Source of the DNA: Phycomyces nitens
Lineage: Eukaryota; Mucoromycota; Mucoromycetes; Mucorales; Phycomycetaceae
Reading direction: 5' to 3'
DNA length: 64,000 nucleotides
Assembly (NCBI GenBank): GCA_022702545.1
Contig: JAHRBC010000006.1
Coordinates: 124,001-188,000, forward strand
This document shows, one piece after another, positions 1 to 12,525 of this stretch. Made by a program: the position numbers and the translations under genes. The notes below the pieces were generated by a model. That model was given only the letters and a program-made list of their open reading frames with translations, did not search any database and was not told the origin of the DNA. Position 1 is the first letter of the stretch. Every line of letters starts with the position of its first letter.

Positions 1-1593
1 TTGTTAGTATTAGTACAATGCTGTGAATTTAGCAACTTTATTTCAAAGCGTGTGTTTTGACATTTTATTTTTAGGAATTCCCAATGTTTTACCTGTCGAG
101 TCTTTTACAGATGTATCCATGTATTTTTGAAATGCATATAGTCGGTTGCTAGCCAAGTATATGTTTTTGTAAGTAAATTAGTTTTTTAAATGTATTTATA
201 CCGGAGTAGGCCTAATCCTTTGCTCTATGCGTTTGTGTTTGTAGAGTATTTACTGTGATTATGATGATAATATTTAGGCCCTGTTTGTTGTTATGTAAGT
301 GAATATGTGCTGTAATTGTCATTCTGTGGTTTGGAATCTATTTATAGTGGTTAGCTTGAATAATGAACACTTTTGGTAGTTTTGTGCCCGTATGACAATG
401 GCTAGGTTTTATGCTCTTTTTACTAAACTCTGTAAATAGTGCATATTAATCTACTTTTTCTATTGTATTAATGACATTTTCTTTCTATATCTTTTAGGTT
501 TCTCATTTTACCAACATTTTTGGTTCTAGTTATTTGCTTTAATAGGATTTTTGTAGAAATGCAAAAACTGATATTGGATGATATAGGTTGTTCACAATAT
601 TTTATAGGAGGATAAGCAAATTTTTCAGTGTTTGTTTATCTGCACTAATAAATTCTTTAATTTTTAGTATTGTTACTATTGACTAACGAGTATAAACAGG
701 TGGGATATGATTGAAGGTTGATACATGTTTAAGTGTATTTTTTTTTCATTGATACTGGATAGAGTAATAGACAGGGGTGTAGATTTATTAACAACTGTTC
801 TCAGTTAACTGACCTAAGCTTGTTTTTGTATTTGAATTTGGCCATCATCGTTATGGTGCATTTAACTTTAACTATCAACTTTTTCCAAATTTGTTTCAAT
901 TTTGTTTGATAAAACTCCGCAGGTAAAAAATAATAATGATATTTAACATCCGACACACTGGAAAATATAATTAGGACCTCTGCTATGTAACTGTTTCTTA
1001 CCAGCATATCTTTAAAACACTATGGCTTTTTTTAAAAAAAAATAAAGAAGTCGCGGAATACATTAAACAGTACCATGGCTATCCAACTCGCGTCTTGGAT
1101 TCCTTATAGCTTTATTTTTGCAAAAGTCTTTGGCTTTTGAAAAGTACGTGAAAAAGTTGATATCCAAGTCTGAATGCAGCATACCATGGAATTCTTTTTT
1201 TGTTTGCATTACTCCAAGGCATATTCAAGTTACAGTCGTTGCGATTAATGACAATCACTCTATTTTATACTAAACAAAATTCACGCTTGATACAAAATTA
1301 CTAGTTCATTATAAAAATGAAAAAATGTCTAGGAACCAAGTTGGGCCAAGGTAATCATATTTGGCTTGAAATTGAATACCTTCAAACCCCCCTCCTCCCC
1401 AACTATGATTATTTATATGTTTATATATATATATTTGAAACAGTTTCAATTTCAAACCAAGAGAAAATAATCGTAAAGACATAAACGTTTGTGTGACTTG
1501 TTTAAGTTGCCTTTAAACGATTGATCTGAATACATTATGCTGCGCTTTTGATTAATCTGAATTGAACATTTCGCTCTCTCTCTCTCTCTCTCA
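1..1593. other. AT-rich intergenic stretch
   Basis: No convincing gene was found. The sequence is AT-rich with short T and A runs, and the only open frame (801-1007, minus) is short and has no recognisable motif. The last 20 bases before RAD54 are a CT repeat (about 1574-1592) that lies in its 5' leader. The stretch probably holds the RAD54 promoter and possibly the 3' UTR of a gene to the left. Confidence 0.7.
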
Positions 1594-4500
1594 ATGCCTG
1601 CTATGAATATAAAGTCTCCCAAGAATAATTATCAAATCGATCGCAATGGACGTCTTCCTCAGACCAATGATACCGAATTAACTAACATGCAACATCAAGA
1701 AAAGAGAACTACATCAAAAAGAGCTGCTGCTGTTGCGGCAGAAAAAAAAACTACAGCCATGTCTGAATCGAAAAGCGATTACAACCAGCAGGATGATTCT
1801 GATGATGATTTGGTCATAATTCCTCGTAGAGTCCAGCTCAAAAAGCTCTCGGTAAAACCAATAAAGTCAAAAGACATGTATGATTCCGATGAGGATAAAT
1901 CTTTTACTTCAATCACTCCAAAACGAAAGCAATCCAATATCCAAAGTAGTAGTGAGTCAGATATAGACAACGAAGCTATCCAAAGACGCAAACGCCCAAA
2001 GGCTTCTACAAAAAAGCAAAAGCCTACGGACGAAAGTGATAGCGAGTATGAAAACGAAGGCAAAGAAAGGCCTGTAAAAAGCAACCTCCATTGTATACCG
2101 GGAAAGAGTCTACCACGTATGTCAAGAATTGCTTCTGGATACAATTCTCTATCTGCCCTACGCCGACCTTTTGTGGTGCCATTTAAGAATAAAGAAACCA
2201 CACCAAGCATGTCTGGATTTGGTCTTCAGAGAACACTTGGGATGCCTCGACGCAGAGTAGAGGCTCGGCCAATGTATGATTACAATGCAGATGGAGCACT
2301 TATCTTGTGGGATCCCGAGAAAGATATAGTCCCAGAAGAACTTATTGAGACCAAAAGCAAGGAACCAACACCAATGTGGGGAGGCCGACCGAACAAATCC
2401 ATCGCAGAGATGGTTGGATTATCACAATCAAAGGCAAAGAAGACACATGTGGTGGTTGATCCGAACCTAGTAAAGATATTAAGACCACATCAAGTCGAAG
2501 GGCTCAAGTTTCTTTACCGGTGTACAACTGGAAAGGTCAACAAAGATGCGTTTGGGTAAGCCCTGATCTTTCTAGATTAGTAGAGCTAGCATGTATCTTT
2601 TCTGACTCTTATTATCCATTAGATGTATTATGGCCGATGAGATGGGGTTGGGAAAAACAGTAAGGCTCTCATGTTGTTTGATATTACCACAAGATGACTC
2701 ATTTTCTTCTTCTTCTTTAGCTGCAATGTATTGCGCTGATTTGGACACTTTTAAAGCAATCAGAGATACTTGGAAAATCAACTGTACAAAAGATCATCAT
2801 CACTTGTCCATCAAGTCTAGTACTCAACTGGGCAAACGAATTTGGTATTTGGATAAAAAAGAACGAAGCCATTATATCAACCCATCGACTGACAAGATCA
2901 CGACAATTATCATTCCATCAGTCAAATGGCTAGGAGAAATGGCGATTCGACCATTGGTACTCAACAACACAGACAGTAAAGAAAAGACGGCAGAATTAAG
3001 ACAATGGGCAGCAAAACAAGGGCAGTTGGCCAACCCAGGTAAACTAGAATTGAGTTATGCATATATATATATACTAAAGTATTGACAATATCTAGTGCTT
3101 ATTATATCATATGAAAGTCTTCGTGCTTACGGAAAATGCTTATCAAACTGTCCTATTGGCCTATTGCTGTGTGATGAAGGCCATCGGTTAAAGAATGGAG
3201 GTAAAATTTTTGCTCTGATCATATCGAAGATTGTATTAATTTACTCTGTGTGCATATTTAGATTCGCTGCTCTTTCAGGAGTTGAACCGCTTGCAGGTTA
3301 AGCGCAGGGTTATTCTTTCAGGAACACCAATTCAAGTAAATTATTAACTATGTTGCCTAGGAAAATACTGATATATATCGTCTAGAACGACTTGAACGAG
3401 TATTATTCTCTTTTTAATTTTGTAAATCCTGGATTACTGGGAACTCCAACAGAATTCCGTCGAAATTATGAAAATCCAATCGCTAAAGGCAGAGACGCAG
3501 ATGCTTCAGATGCAGAACGTGAAAGAAGCGATCAAAAGGTTGCAGAATTTTGGTCAATAGTTTCCAAGTTTACCATTCGACGGACAAACGATCTCTTGAC
3601 CAAGTATCGTATGTATTTCACAAGTCAACAAAAGAGTCAATATCTAATTCTGCTCATCATAGTTCCTGTAAAGTATGAACATGTTGTGTTTTGCCAACTT
3701 GCTCCTGTCCAAAAGAGTTTGTACAAGACATTCTTGGAAGCTTCAGATACAAAGAAACTTTTACAAGGCACAGGAGCCCAACCTTTAAAGGTAACCCAAG
3801 AACCGTTAAATTATGTCTAGTTGACATCCTTTTTATTTGTACTCTTTGCCTGGATTCCATAGTATATTACTATGCTCAAAAAATTATGCAATCACCCTAG
3901 TCTTCTTGATCTTCCAAGAGAAATAGAGGGCTCAGAAAAGGTTCTCCCAAGTGGGTACATTTCCAAAGGCAAACAAAACTCCAATATCGATGCCTCTCTT
4001 TCTGGAAAATTCATGGTCCTTGAACGGTAAATATCCTGACCAGGATTCTATCCTATTTGAACAAAAGAAGACCTTATTGATCCATGAGTTGAATATATGA
4101 TAGTATGCTGGCAAAGATTAAGAATGAAACCAAAGACAAGATTGTTCTGATTAGCAATTACACTCAAACTCTGGACCTATTTGAATCATACTGTCAGCAA
4201 AAACGGTATGTCTATACACTAGAGCATGACTATATATCTTTATTATTATTATTAATGATGATGTTTTACATTGTTAGCTATGGTGTTCTTCGCTTAGATG
4301 GTACCTTGAATGCCAAAAAACGCCAGAAACTTGTAGATCGATTCAATGATCCTGAAGGCGATGAATTCATTTTTCTTTTGAGTAGCAAGGCTGGTGGTTG
4401 TGGATTAAACTTGATTGGTGCCAATCGACTAGTCTTGTTTGATCCTGACTGGAATCCGGCAGCAGATCAACAAGCGCTTGCTCGTGTCTGGCGTGATGGC

Positions 4501-5099
4501 CAAAAGAAAGATTGTAAGCAAAGGACCTCTTTAAGCAATCTCTCACCAACCTCTCTACTTTCAAAAAGGCTTTATTTACCGATTAATTGGAGCGGGTACC
4601 ATAGAAGAAAAGATTTTTCAAAGACAATCCCATAAACAATCGTTATCCAACTGTGTGGTCGATGAGGCAACCGAATCAGAGCGACATTTCTCAGTTGCTG
4701 ATATGCGTCAGCTATTCCAACTCAACACAGAAAGTGAATGCGAAACCCATGATACCTTTAAATGTAAGTCGTGCCTCTTAAAGTCAGTATTGATAAATGA
4801 TATTTATTTCTTTTATGATTGTCTTGTACCTCTAGGCAAGAGGTGTATTAGTGGGAAACAATACAAGGAAGCTGAATCGATGAGTTATGGAGACTGCAGC
4901 ACGTAAGTTTTCCAATGCAAATAATTTCATCTGCCAGGTATCTGCTTTAACAGACTCGAGGCGTCTTTTTTTTCTTTTGTTTACTAGCTGGAACCACTTT
5001 AACAAAGATCTCAACAAGATTCCCGACTTTATCCTTGGAGAAGAAAGGACCAAGGGTGTCGTGTCTTATGTTTTCCAATTTGTGTCTTCGATGAAATGA
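1594..5099 (+). CDS. RAD54: RAD54 homologous-recombination DNA translocase (SNF2 family)
   Basis: This is a Swi2/Snf2 ATPase that works with Rad51 on chromatin and in strand exchange. The spliced model encodes 881 residues. The first 200 or so residues are charged and disordered. Walker A (DEMGLGKT) lies near residue 328 and is restored by splicing across two introns. DEGH follows near 440, SGTPIQ near 470, the helicase C lobe ([15 protein letters not shown] onward) near 650-800, and a C-terminal CxxC segment ends the protein. Thirteen GT-AG introns were placed at 2556-2622, 2660-2720, 2845-2921, 3039-3095, 3201-3261, 3336-3385, 3609-3662, 3791-3862, 4027-4103, 4206-4277, 4514-4568, 4764-4835 and 4903-4987. 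Each join restores the family sequence and the total is a multiple of three. The start is the first ATG after a CT-rich leader. Identity as Rad54 and not Rdh54 rests on overall resemblance. Confidence 0.95.
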
Positions 5100-5803
5100 A
5101 ATACCCAAAATTAACCGCATTTCTCTGCAATTTACCACCTCGTTTTACATGACAAATAAAAAAGAGGTTTGGTTTTAATCGATATTCTCACCCACATTTT
5201 CACTTTGCAATAAGCACCCCCACAAGGTACATTATAATTCTAGTTAAAGTCAAAATGCGCAGTATAATCATCATTATTCCTTTCTAAAGTCTACTTGAAA
5301 TCATGACAATAATAATAATAATAATAATAATGAAATTCATTGCTCTTATCCAAACCGAGTTTAATGAAAACTGCTAGTTCTGTGGGGATTTCAATAGAAC
5401 CGAGAGTCCCAGGGGAAAAAAAATGATAAAACTTGATATAGACCTATTGATATTTGTTTAATAATCAAGTTTTATATCAGTGCAGTAGAACAAGTGTGAT
5501 TCTGGCTTTTTTTATCAATGTATACAGTGATAGATTTACAGACTTGAATTACCTGCAATAAACTAAATACTTAGAAGGTATTTGACAAAGTATTAAATTT
5601 TAAGCAGATTATATTAAAAAAGAAAAAGTACTTTTGGGAGGTAATCGGAGTTGGAACAGCATATTTTTTTTGGGGGACCAAGGTCTCAGGATACTTGGCA
5701 TACAAAAAAAACCCCCTTTTACGTCACAGCCTGTGATCAATTTAATAGTCAAAAATATCAAAAGTGATTAATGGAATTATACCTTCTCTTCTTAACTAAC
5801 CTA
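5100..5803. other. Intergenic spacer RAD54 / HAD protein
   Basis: The spacer is AT-rich. An AATAAA-like signal near 5154-5161 could serve RAD54 polyadenylation. It contains an (AAT)n run at about 5308-5330 and an A/T-flanked GC-rich patch at 5670-5717. No gene or RNA was recognised. Confidence 0.6.
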
Positions 5804-7216
5804 ATGCAGACACTCAATAAAAAGAGTTATTCTACAGAAAAGGTATATAAACTAGATTCCATCAGCCATTATAGACCAGTGTATATTATATATATATATA
5901 AAAATAAACTTATATGCACGACATAGGATATTCTTCGGAACCAATTCGACAATTCACCTTTTGCTAAACAACTATTGTCAAATAGCAATCGTGAACCTCC
6001 TATAAAACTTGCTGTGTTCGATTTCGACTCAACACTCTTTCTCTCACCAGGACTCAGTCCTTCAATCTGGAATCAATCTTTCATCAATGATTTGACTCAT
6101 GAAAATATACTTGGACCTGGATGGTGGAGAGACATACGCAGTCTGGAAGTTGGGGATAAAGAAGAACTCCAACGCACAGCTTGGGAAGGGTTCTGGAACG
6201 AAAATGTAGTAGAAAATGCTCGCAGAGCAATAGCAGACCCTCTCACCATGGCTGTGGTATTAACTGGCCGTCGGTACCATCCTTTTCACAAGGTGGTCAT
6301 GCCTATGCTACAGAGCAAAGATTTGCAGTTTGATCTGATTGGACTAAGACCAGATCCAATCATGCCTGATACAGACCCTATTGTGACCCCATGGAATGAA
6401 GGGATTATCTTTAATTACCAACCATCAGTATTCACTTCCACCATGTCATTCAAACTGGCTTTCTTGCGCAACATTCTCGAGCGTGTGCCCAGCATACGGT
6501 TAATAACAATGTTGGACGACAGAAGTGCGCACGTCAAGAAATTCTCAGCATTCATGGATCAATTAAAGAACGAAAGAAGCATTGACTATGGAAATGCAAT
6601 TTATATAAAGGGCATTAAACCAAAGTACAATCCAGAATGGGAGCACTCCGTTGTTGAAAAGATACTGGATTCATACAACGAGCTCTGCAGAAAAAATGAT
6701 CTGGAAAGGTTATCAGTTTCTCTTAAAGATGTACCATCTGGTACAATTGTGAGATTATCAAAAAGTACGACAGAGCGTATTTTTGCAGAATATAGCGATA
6801 TCTACAATACCTCGATTAAGAAAAGGCAACGGAAGAAACCCTTGTGGGGAGAACAACCAGAATACAATGGTCAAATGGTTATTGTGAATACTCTGGTGCT
6901 CACAAACAACAAGGTGCCTTTTGGTGGGATAGGGAATAATGTGGATATATCGGTTATTGCATATTCAAGACCCTCGATTGAGCAAGGCATGGTGCTAAAT
7001 GTAAACCTAAAGAAGACTGACGAAAATCACTATACACCATCTACATATATCCTTCCTCTGTGGAATAAACCGTCTGAACAACACATCTTGAATAGAGTAA
7101 AGTACAACTGGATACATCTGGATAAACCTTTATACCTGCAAGGCAAACTGGACTATCTGTATCTACTTGGGATTGGATTCAACAAGGCACTGAAGCGAAA
7201 GAATGTGCTTCGATGA
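5804..7216 (+). CDS. HAD-family protein, Swiss Army Knife RNA repair-like (HAD_SAK_1 type)
   Basis: The large open frame 5927-7216 carries a HAD motif I (FDFDST) near its start, then LTGRR and LDDR segments and a long basic C-terminal part. This matches the fungal HAD_SAK_1 (former DUF2410) family. Members are predicted phosphatase-like domains linked to RNA repair, and the true substrate is unknown. The open frame has no usable ATG at its 5' end, only a TTG at 5975. A short upstream exon 5804-5842 (ATG, 13 codons) with a GT-AG intron 5843-5926 joins it in phase, giving 442 residues. The body is firm. The first exon is an inference and could be replaced by another upstream exon. Confidence 0.8.
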
Positions 7217-7466
7217 ATAAAATCTACGGCCAGTCTTAACCCAATACATCTTTTTCTTTTTTGGATAAGAAGACAGTTGGACACATAGACAGTCAGGTCC
7301 AGCTTGAATTTCCAGACTATTTATTCCTTGGCTGGTGCAAGATCTCGAGATATAATGATCAAAGCGTGTTTGGCATACAGAATGCGGCGTTGATATAGAT
7401 TATGGTCCATGCCAATAGTATGGTTGGAGGGGGGGAATTGGCAAGACTATATTCTTTTTATTAACA

Positions 7467-9908
7467 TTACTTTTTGGTTTTATTTACTTTCGAAGCACGG
7501 CCTCGTTGATATTTTTTATACTTGTGGTTTTGCATTTTTGGGCGTGGTTTGGGTAAGAGTTTGGTAGATTCTTCCAGTTCAGATCTGGCTATTTCGGCAA
7601 TCTTATCGACCTTGGATTTATCAATGTGAGATCTGATCATGGCCTTGAGAATATATCTCCAGGTGTGCTTGTTTGGCACAATCTGCTTGTCTCGCATGTT
7701 CTTGAAAATAACGAGGGCCATGGTAGCATCACGGTGAATGGCACAGCCCTGGAGAAGCGCTGTGTAGGTCTCGACAGTGGGGATAATGTCATTAGCCAGC
7801 ATATGTCTATAGATTTCCACAGCCTGTTTGATGTTTGATTTCGAGAAGCAAGCGATGAGGGTGTTATAGATGTATGCATTTGGTTTCCGGAACCCAGTCA
7901 TCTCTGTAAAAATATTGTATGATTGGAGAGAACCAGGGATGCTCATGTCATTAAACTCGGTCGAAGTGTGTGTAGGAATGCCTGCTGCTGCTAGGATCTG
8001 GGGGGTTAAAAGAGGGTTTCGGTGGATATGGGTTTTCTTTTTGGCAAATGCCTTTATGATACTTGTGTATGCGTGCAGATTTGGTTCGATTCCTTTTGTA
8101 CGTTGGATCTTGAACAGGCGCCAGGCCAATTCTCCTTCGTTATTCATCACCAGTCCACGAATCACCATGGCAAGCGAAATGTCGTCTGGCATGCCTTGTT
8201 TCCGTAACATTCCAAAACTAATTAGTGCCCCCGGTATATCAGAACATTTAAAGAGTGCGTCTGTAAGATGGTGGTATGAGAACATGGACGACTCTTCCGT
8301 ATTCATCTGCTTGAGAAGTGAGAACGTCTCATAGACCTTTGTTAGGTTTGCGTCCTTTCCATAGGCAGCTACGAGGTGGTTAACCATGAAATCATTACAG
8401 AAGCTCGGGTGCTCTTTCCACAGACTATCAAAGAATGCCTGGCCATCCTCGACACATCTCTTTGTGCGACACCACAGCAGAGCAGTGCGAAACCGGATTT
8501 CCATATTTTCACTCTTAACATTGGATTTCTCGAGAAATAATGTGGACAGTTCTTCTGCAAGGTCCAACTTTCCATATCGTATCGCATTGGTTATTACGGA
8601 TGTGAACGCAACACTGTACTTGGCCGAGCTGCCCTGTCGAGACACGCGTTTTCTCAATATTCTTGTTGCCGTCTCAAAATCGCCTGCCTTTGCATGGGCC
8701 TCGATAAGGGCAGAATAGGTTACGACTGTGGGCTTCAAGCCTTGCTTCCGCATCTCACGGAACAGTCGCATTGCATTCGTGGCATCATTTTTTCGAGCCA
8801 GGCCTGCAATTAAGGATGTATAGATGTGGGTGTTGTAGAACGGTTTGGGGACATTGGCATCGTAAGTATCGGTAATAACTGATGTAGGGGTATTATTATT
8901 GGTTTGGCCATTAGCTATCTCCATTCCTTGCAAGAAATCAACGGTCTCTGTGATGGTTGGCAGGCGAGACAATAGACTGATTATGATTGCACATGCATCC
9001 TGCTCCAGCACCACATTTTTCTTCATGGCATGCGTCATAATATTTGCTGCTACTCGAGTATCGTTATCTGATTGTTTGCGTCGAGCAGCCAAGGCAATAA
9101 GTGTGTACATATTCGGGACAATATCAATTCCACGCTGCTCCATATCCTTCATGGTCTTGCTGATCAACAGGACATCCCCCCGTCTCTCGAGAGCAAACAT
9201 GATCTGGCCGTAAGTATAAGATCCTATTACGAGTGGATGGTTGTGAGGCACGTTCTGCATATGGTCCAATATCTGGAACATGCGTGTGGGTGCGAGTTCG
9301 CCAGACGAGAACTTTAGAATATTGAGTAAATGGTTGTAGTTGTTGATCCGCATCAAGCGCTCAACATTGTTTTCTTTTATGGCTTCATAGATACGCCAGG
9401 CTTTGTCATCATCGTAATCTACTGCATTATACAATGCGGTTCTAAGGGATTTGAAGATTTTTTCGGGGCCCAGTACTGGTTTATAGTTATTGAGGTAGGT
9501 GAGGAATTCATCTAGATCTAATGAGGAATTGATGTTTCGAGGATGCAGCTTTTCAATGGTTTTTGGTAATTCAAGATCAACTTCGTCGTTGAAATGGTCC
9601 TCTGTACAATTGTCTTTGGGGTGAGGAAGGAGAGAGGTTGAGAGGACAGGAGTGTGGGAATGGAACTTGCGGTAAGGTTGGTGATGAGTTGGGGATGGAC
9701 GCTTGGGGCAAGGGGCATTATACCCTGAGATTAGCCAGGGAAGTGAAATGCCGTGTTGATTCGAGCGCGTCTTTCGGGAACTGAGTTGCCTTTTGTTTTG
9801 GTGCCCAAATACGGTTTGAAAATAAGAGAGCCATTGCTTTTGGTGATGTTGACTAAAGGCGCAAGAGGTCTTGTTTCCTCTGGTAGGGAGGGCAAGGGCA
9901 GGTCGCAT
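7467..9908 (-). CDS. Mitochondrial pentatricopeptide repeat (PPR) protein
   Basis: This is one uninterrupted frame of 813 residues starting at an ATG (9908). The N-terminus is rich in Arg, Ser, His and Gln and almost free of acidic residues for about 95 residues, as expected of a mitochondrial presequence. PPR units are visible around residues 355-430 (YTSLIAGLARKNDATNAMR, then VVTYSALIEAHAKAGDFETA), 590-620 (YTSIIKAFAKK) and 670-770 (YNTLIACFSKSNIKQAVEIY, then YTALLQGCAIHRDATMAL). Such proteins bind organellar transcripts and help their stability, processing or translation. The C-terminus is strongly basic. The particular RNA target cannot be read from the sequence. It is tail to tail with the HAD gene, 250 bp away. 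It is the only long intronless gene among intron-rich neighbours. Confidence 0.9.
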   Translation of the reverse strand: MRPALALPTRGNKTSCAFSQHHQKQWLSYFQTVFGHQNKRQLSSRKTRSNQHGISLPWLISGYNAPCPKRPSPTHHQPYRKFHSHTPVLSTSLLPHPKDNCTEDHFNDEVDLELPKTIEKLHPRNINSSLDLDEFLTYLNNYKPVLGPEKIFKSLRTALYNAVDYDDDKAWRIYEAIKENNVERLMRINNYNHLLNILKFSSGELAPTRMFQILDHMQNVPHNHPLVIGSYTYGQIMFALERRGDVLLISKTMKDMEQRGIDIVPNMYTLIALAARRKQSDNDTRVAANIMTHAMKKNVVLEQDACAIIISLLSRLPTITETVDFLQGMEIANGQTNNNTPTSVITDTYDANVPKPFYNTHIYTSLIAGLARKNDATNAMRLFREMRKQGLKPTVVTYSALIEAHAKAGDFETATRILRKRVSRQGSSAKYSVAFTSVITNAIRYGKLDLAEELSTLFLEKSNVKSENMEIRFRTALLWCRTKRCVEDGQAFFDSLWKEHPSFCNDFMVNHLVAAYGKDANLTKVYETFSLLKQMNTEESSMFSYHHLTDALFKCSDIPGALISFGMLRKQGMPDDISLAMVIRGLVMNNEGELAWRLFKIQRTKGIEPNLHAYTSIIKAFAKKKTHIHRNPLLTPQILAAAGIPTHTSTEFNDMSIPGSLQSYNIFTEMTGFRKPNAYIYNTLIACFSKSNIKQAVEIYRHMLANDIIPTVETYTALLQGCAIHRDATMALVIFKNMRDKQIVPNKHTWRYILKAMIRSHIDKSKVDKIAEIARSELEESTKLLPKPRPKMQNHKYKKYQRGRASKVNKTKK

Positions 9909-10838
9909 CGAATGAAACTGTCAGATCGTGTGTTTTTTTTAAAAAATATTAAAGAAAAGGTTGTTTAGACAAATTATTATTATTTTAAAAAAAACCCGCC
10001 TACAGTTTTCCAAGAGCCAGAAATTCGTGCAGACAAGCGAGTCAGCAAAGGCGGAAGGGGTGGTTGGGGGGTATATCTTTAAAAAAAAAATATATGTGTG
10101 TATGTATGTATATATCCAAGTATATATATATGTGTGTGTATATATATTTTTATATATATAATATTTAAATTTTATATTTATATTTATATAAAAAATACAC
10201 CAAATCTTACTGTAATTTTTAAAGTAAAGTGCGATGGAAAAAAACAATATGATGTCACGCCACCTTTCTTGGCCCTTGCCTCCAGCCATTTAAAGACCGA
10301 CAACCATTGTCCTTTCCTTTCAAATGTTTGTAATTTGGCACCAGTCTGTATGCTTAAAAAAGGAGGAGGGGGGTTTGGTGTTGAATAGGCTTTATGGAAT
10401 AGCAATTTCTGTAATAAAGATGTACATGATAAATAAATAAATAAATATATATATTGTTCCTGGAACAATTCTAGATTGTTCACAAGGTCGTCTCTCTTGG
10501 AGTTTGGATTATGGACCAATGTATTGAGGTCTAGTAAATTGGCTGTTGGCTTATTGGATTTCCCATTTTGACAGAAGAATGCTAATCAATCAATGTTAAA
10601 TATGCCGAGAACGCCTGTAAAATTACACTTGTCTGTAAATTACAATCTCACATTTAGATAAGCATAACTCTCGGCAAAAGCGGCCTGCTCTTGTCTTGCA
10701 TATTCCAAAGTAAAGCCACACTGGAATATGTCATTCTGGTTGACATTGGATATTTTTCATGATTATATTATATATATATTTTTGGTTTTATAATCCAAAA
10801 AAAATGGGGAGGGTTCTTTAGCTTTCAAATACTTTTTG
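9909..10838. repeat. Divergent promoter region with TA/TG microsatellites
   Basis: This spacer separates the divergent PPR and NAD kinase genes. It holds a long run of TA, TG and T-rich microsatellite at about 10083-10200 and a second AT-rich run at 10430-10455. The short open frames here are repeat translations on both strands and were not accepted as genes. Confidence 0.6.
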
Positions 10839-12525
10839 ATGTCTTGTACTCCTGAAAATGCACCAAAGACGTGCCCGTCTATAGATAAAAAACCATCGTT
10901 TGTGTGGGACAAGACCAAGGAAACGATCCTCATCATCACCAAAGCACGCGAGAATAGACTGGTGTGCGATACGCGGCAGATAACCGAATGGCTCATTACA
11001 AAACCGCGCTTTGGAAAGAAGTATCCCTTTACTGTGTATGTGGCAATTGTCTTGCTATGATCCGTGGCTGATACTCTGATACTCTGATGATAGTTATATA
11101 GATGCTCACCTTGAACAGTCCAGACTGTTCCAATACCAGTCTATCAAGGATAACCATCCAGAGTGGGCCAGCAAGATCAAGTTTTGGACACCAAGTATAT
11201 GCCAAAAGAATCCAGAGATGTTTGATCTCATTATTACAGCAAGTCTTATTGAATCTAAAAAAAAAACAATTTGTCTAAACAGATGTATGAGTTAGCTTGG
11301 TGGAGATGGCACGGTCCTGTTCACGTCTTGGCTATTTCAATCCAGTGTGCCTCCAATTATGCCCTTTAACCTGGGATCCCTGGGGTTCCTGACACCCTTT
11401 CATTTCAAGAACTTTAGAGAAGAGCTCGATAGACTGTTTGGTTCAGAAGGAATCGAAACAACGGCCCGTATGCGGTTGAACTGTACTGTCTATAGGTTCC
11501 GTGAAGACACCTTGGCACCCCAAAGACATGTCAGACGGGACTCAACCACGGGCAAGTTGTGGACAAGGGATACTTTGGACAATTCGTCTTCTCTGAAAGA
11601 CAAATGGTCTATTCTGGAAACAGCATGGATGAGACAGCAGCTGGAGACTCAATCGAAAAACAGTGTTTCGGACGGAGACGAGAGCTTTGGAGACCGGATT
11701 CAATGTTATACAACCTGGCCAAGTGAAACCTTTGAGGTCTTGAATGAGCTTGTGGTCGATAGAGGACCAAGTGCATACATGTCTGCCTTGGAGCTCTTTG
11801 GAGACGAGCGACATTTGACGACTGTTCAGGCCGATGGTCTCTGTATAGCCAGCCCTACTGGATCAACTGCGTACTCGGTAAGTAGGAATCTGGGTGTGTG
11901 GGGGACGTGTGGGGATTGTGTTAATAAAGGTATGATTGGTAGCTGTCAGCAAATGGATCATTGACCCACCCAGACGTCCGCTGTATTCTGGTGACACCCA
12001 TCTGTCCTCATACTCTTAGTTTTAGACCCATGATGCTCCCTGATTCCATTTCTATCCGTATTGTGGTCCCATTCTGCTCCAGAGAAACGGCCTACTGTAG
12101 TTTTGATGGTCGCAATCGAGTAGAACTGAAACGTAAGTTGCGACCTAGAGCTTATTGTGTTTAGGCTAACTAGGGCCTTAGACGGAGATCATGTAAAGGT
12201 CACGGCATCGTATTATACCCTACCCACTGTCTGCAGCATAAACACCAACCAAGATTGGTTTGGGTCTCTGCAAAAGTGCCTTCAGTGGAATGTACGTCGA
12301 CGTCAAAAATCCTTTGTGGTTGTTGAATCATGTGAAAAAGACTCGGCCAAGACAGGTGCAAAAAAGGACAATCTGTTTGCCTGTATACCCTCTCTCCAAA
12401 AGAGCCAGAATGAGTCTGGGCAGAACCAAGACACAGAGGAAGAGGATCACAACAAGGCGTCTTGGGAGCTGCCACCGTGGTCTGAACAAGAATTACGTAG
12501 AGATAAGCTAAAGGAAACCCCATGA
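10839..12525 (+). CDS. NAD kinase (ATP-NAD kinase)
   Basis: The product phosphorylates NAD(H) to NADP(H). The spliced model gives 485 residues. The signature GGDGT appears at the start of exon 3 and is followed by NLGSLGFLTPF. The second conserved block, ADGLCIASPTGSTAYS, ends exon 3, and ILVTPICPHTLSFRP follows in exon 4. Introns are at 11036-11093, 11239-11295, 11878-11942 and 12133-12181. Intron 2 starts with GC (GCAAGT), not GT. Only this donor gives DLIIT-LGGDGT in frame. The ATG at 10839 is chosen because the frame's upstream extension starts with TTG. No clear mitochondrial presequence is seen, so a cytosolic Utr1-type enzyme is more likely than a Pos5 type. The C-terminal tail after about residue 440 is polar and variable. 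Confidence 0.94.

Noticed and set aside
5658..5720. T8G5 ... A8C5 arms resembling a terminator or inverted repeat
   Set aside because: The right arm is the plain complement in the same direction, not the reverse complement, so no long hairpin forms.
8080..8095. GGTTCGATTCC, matching a tRNA B box
   Set aside because: It lies inside the PPR coding sequence and no A box or cloverleaf surrounds it.
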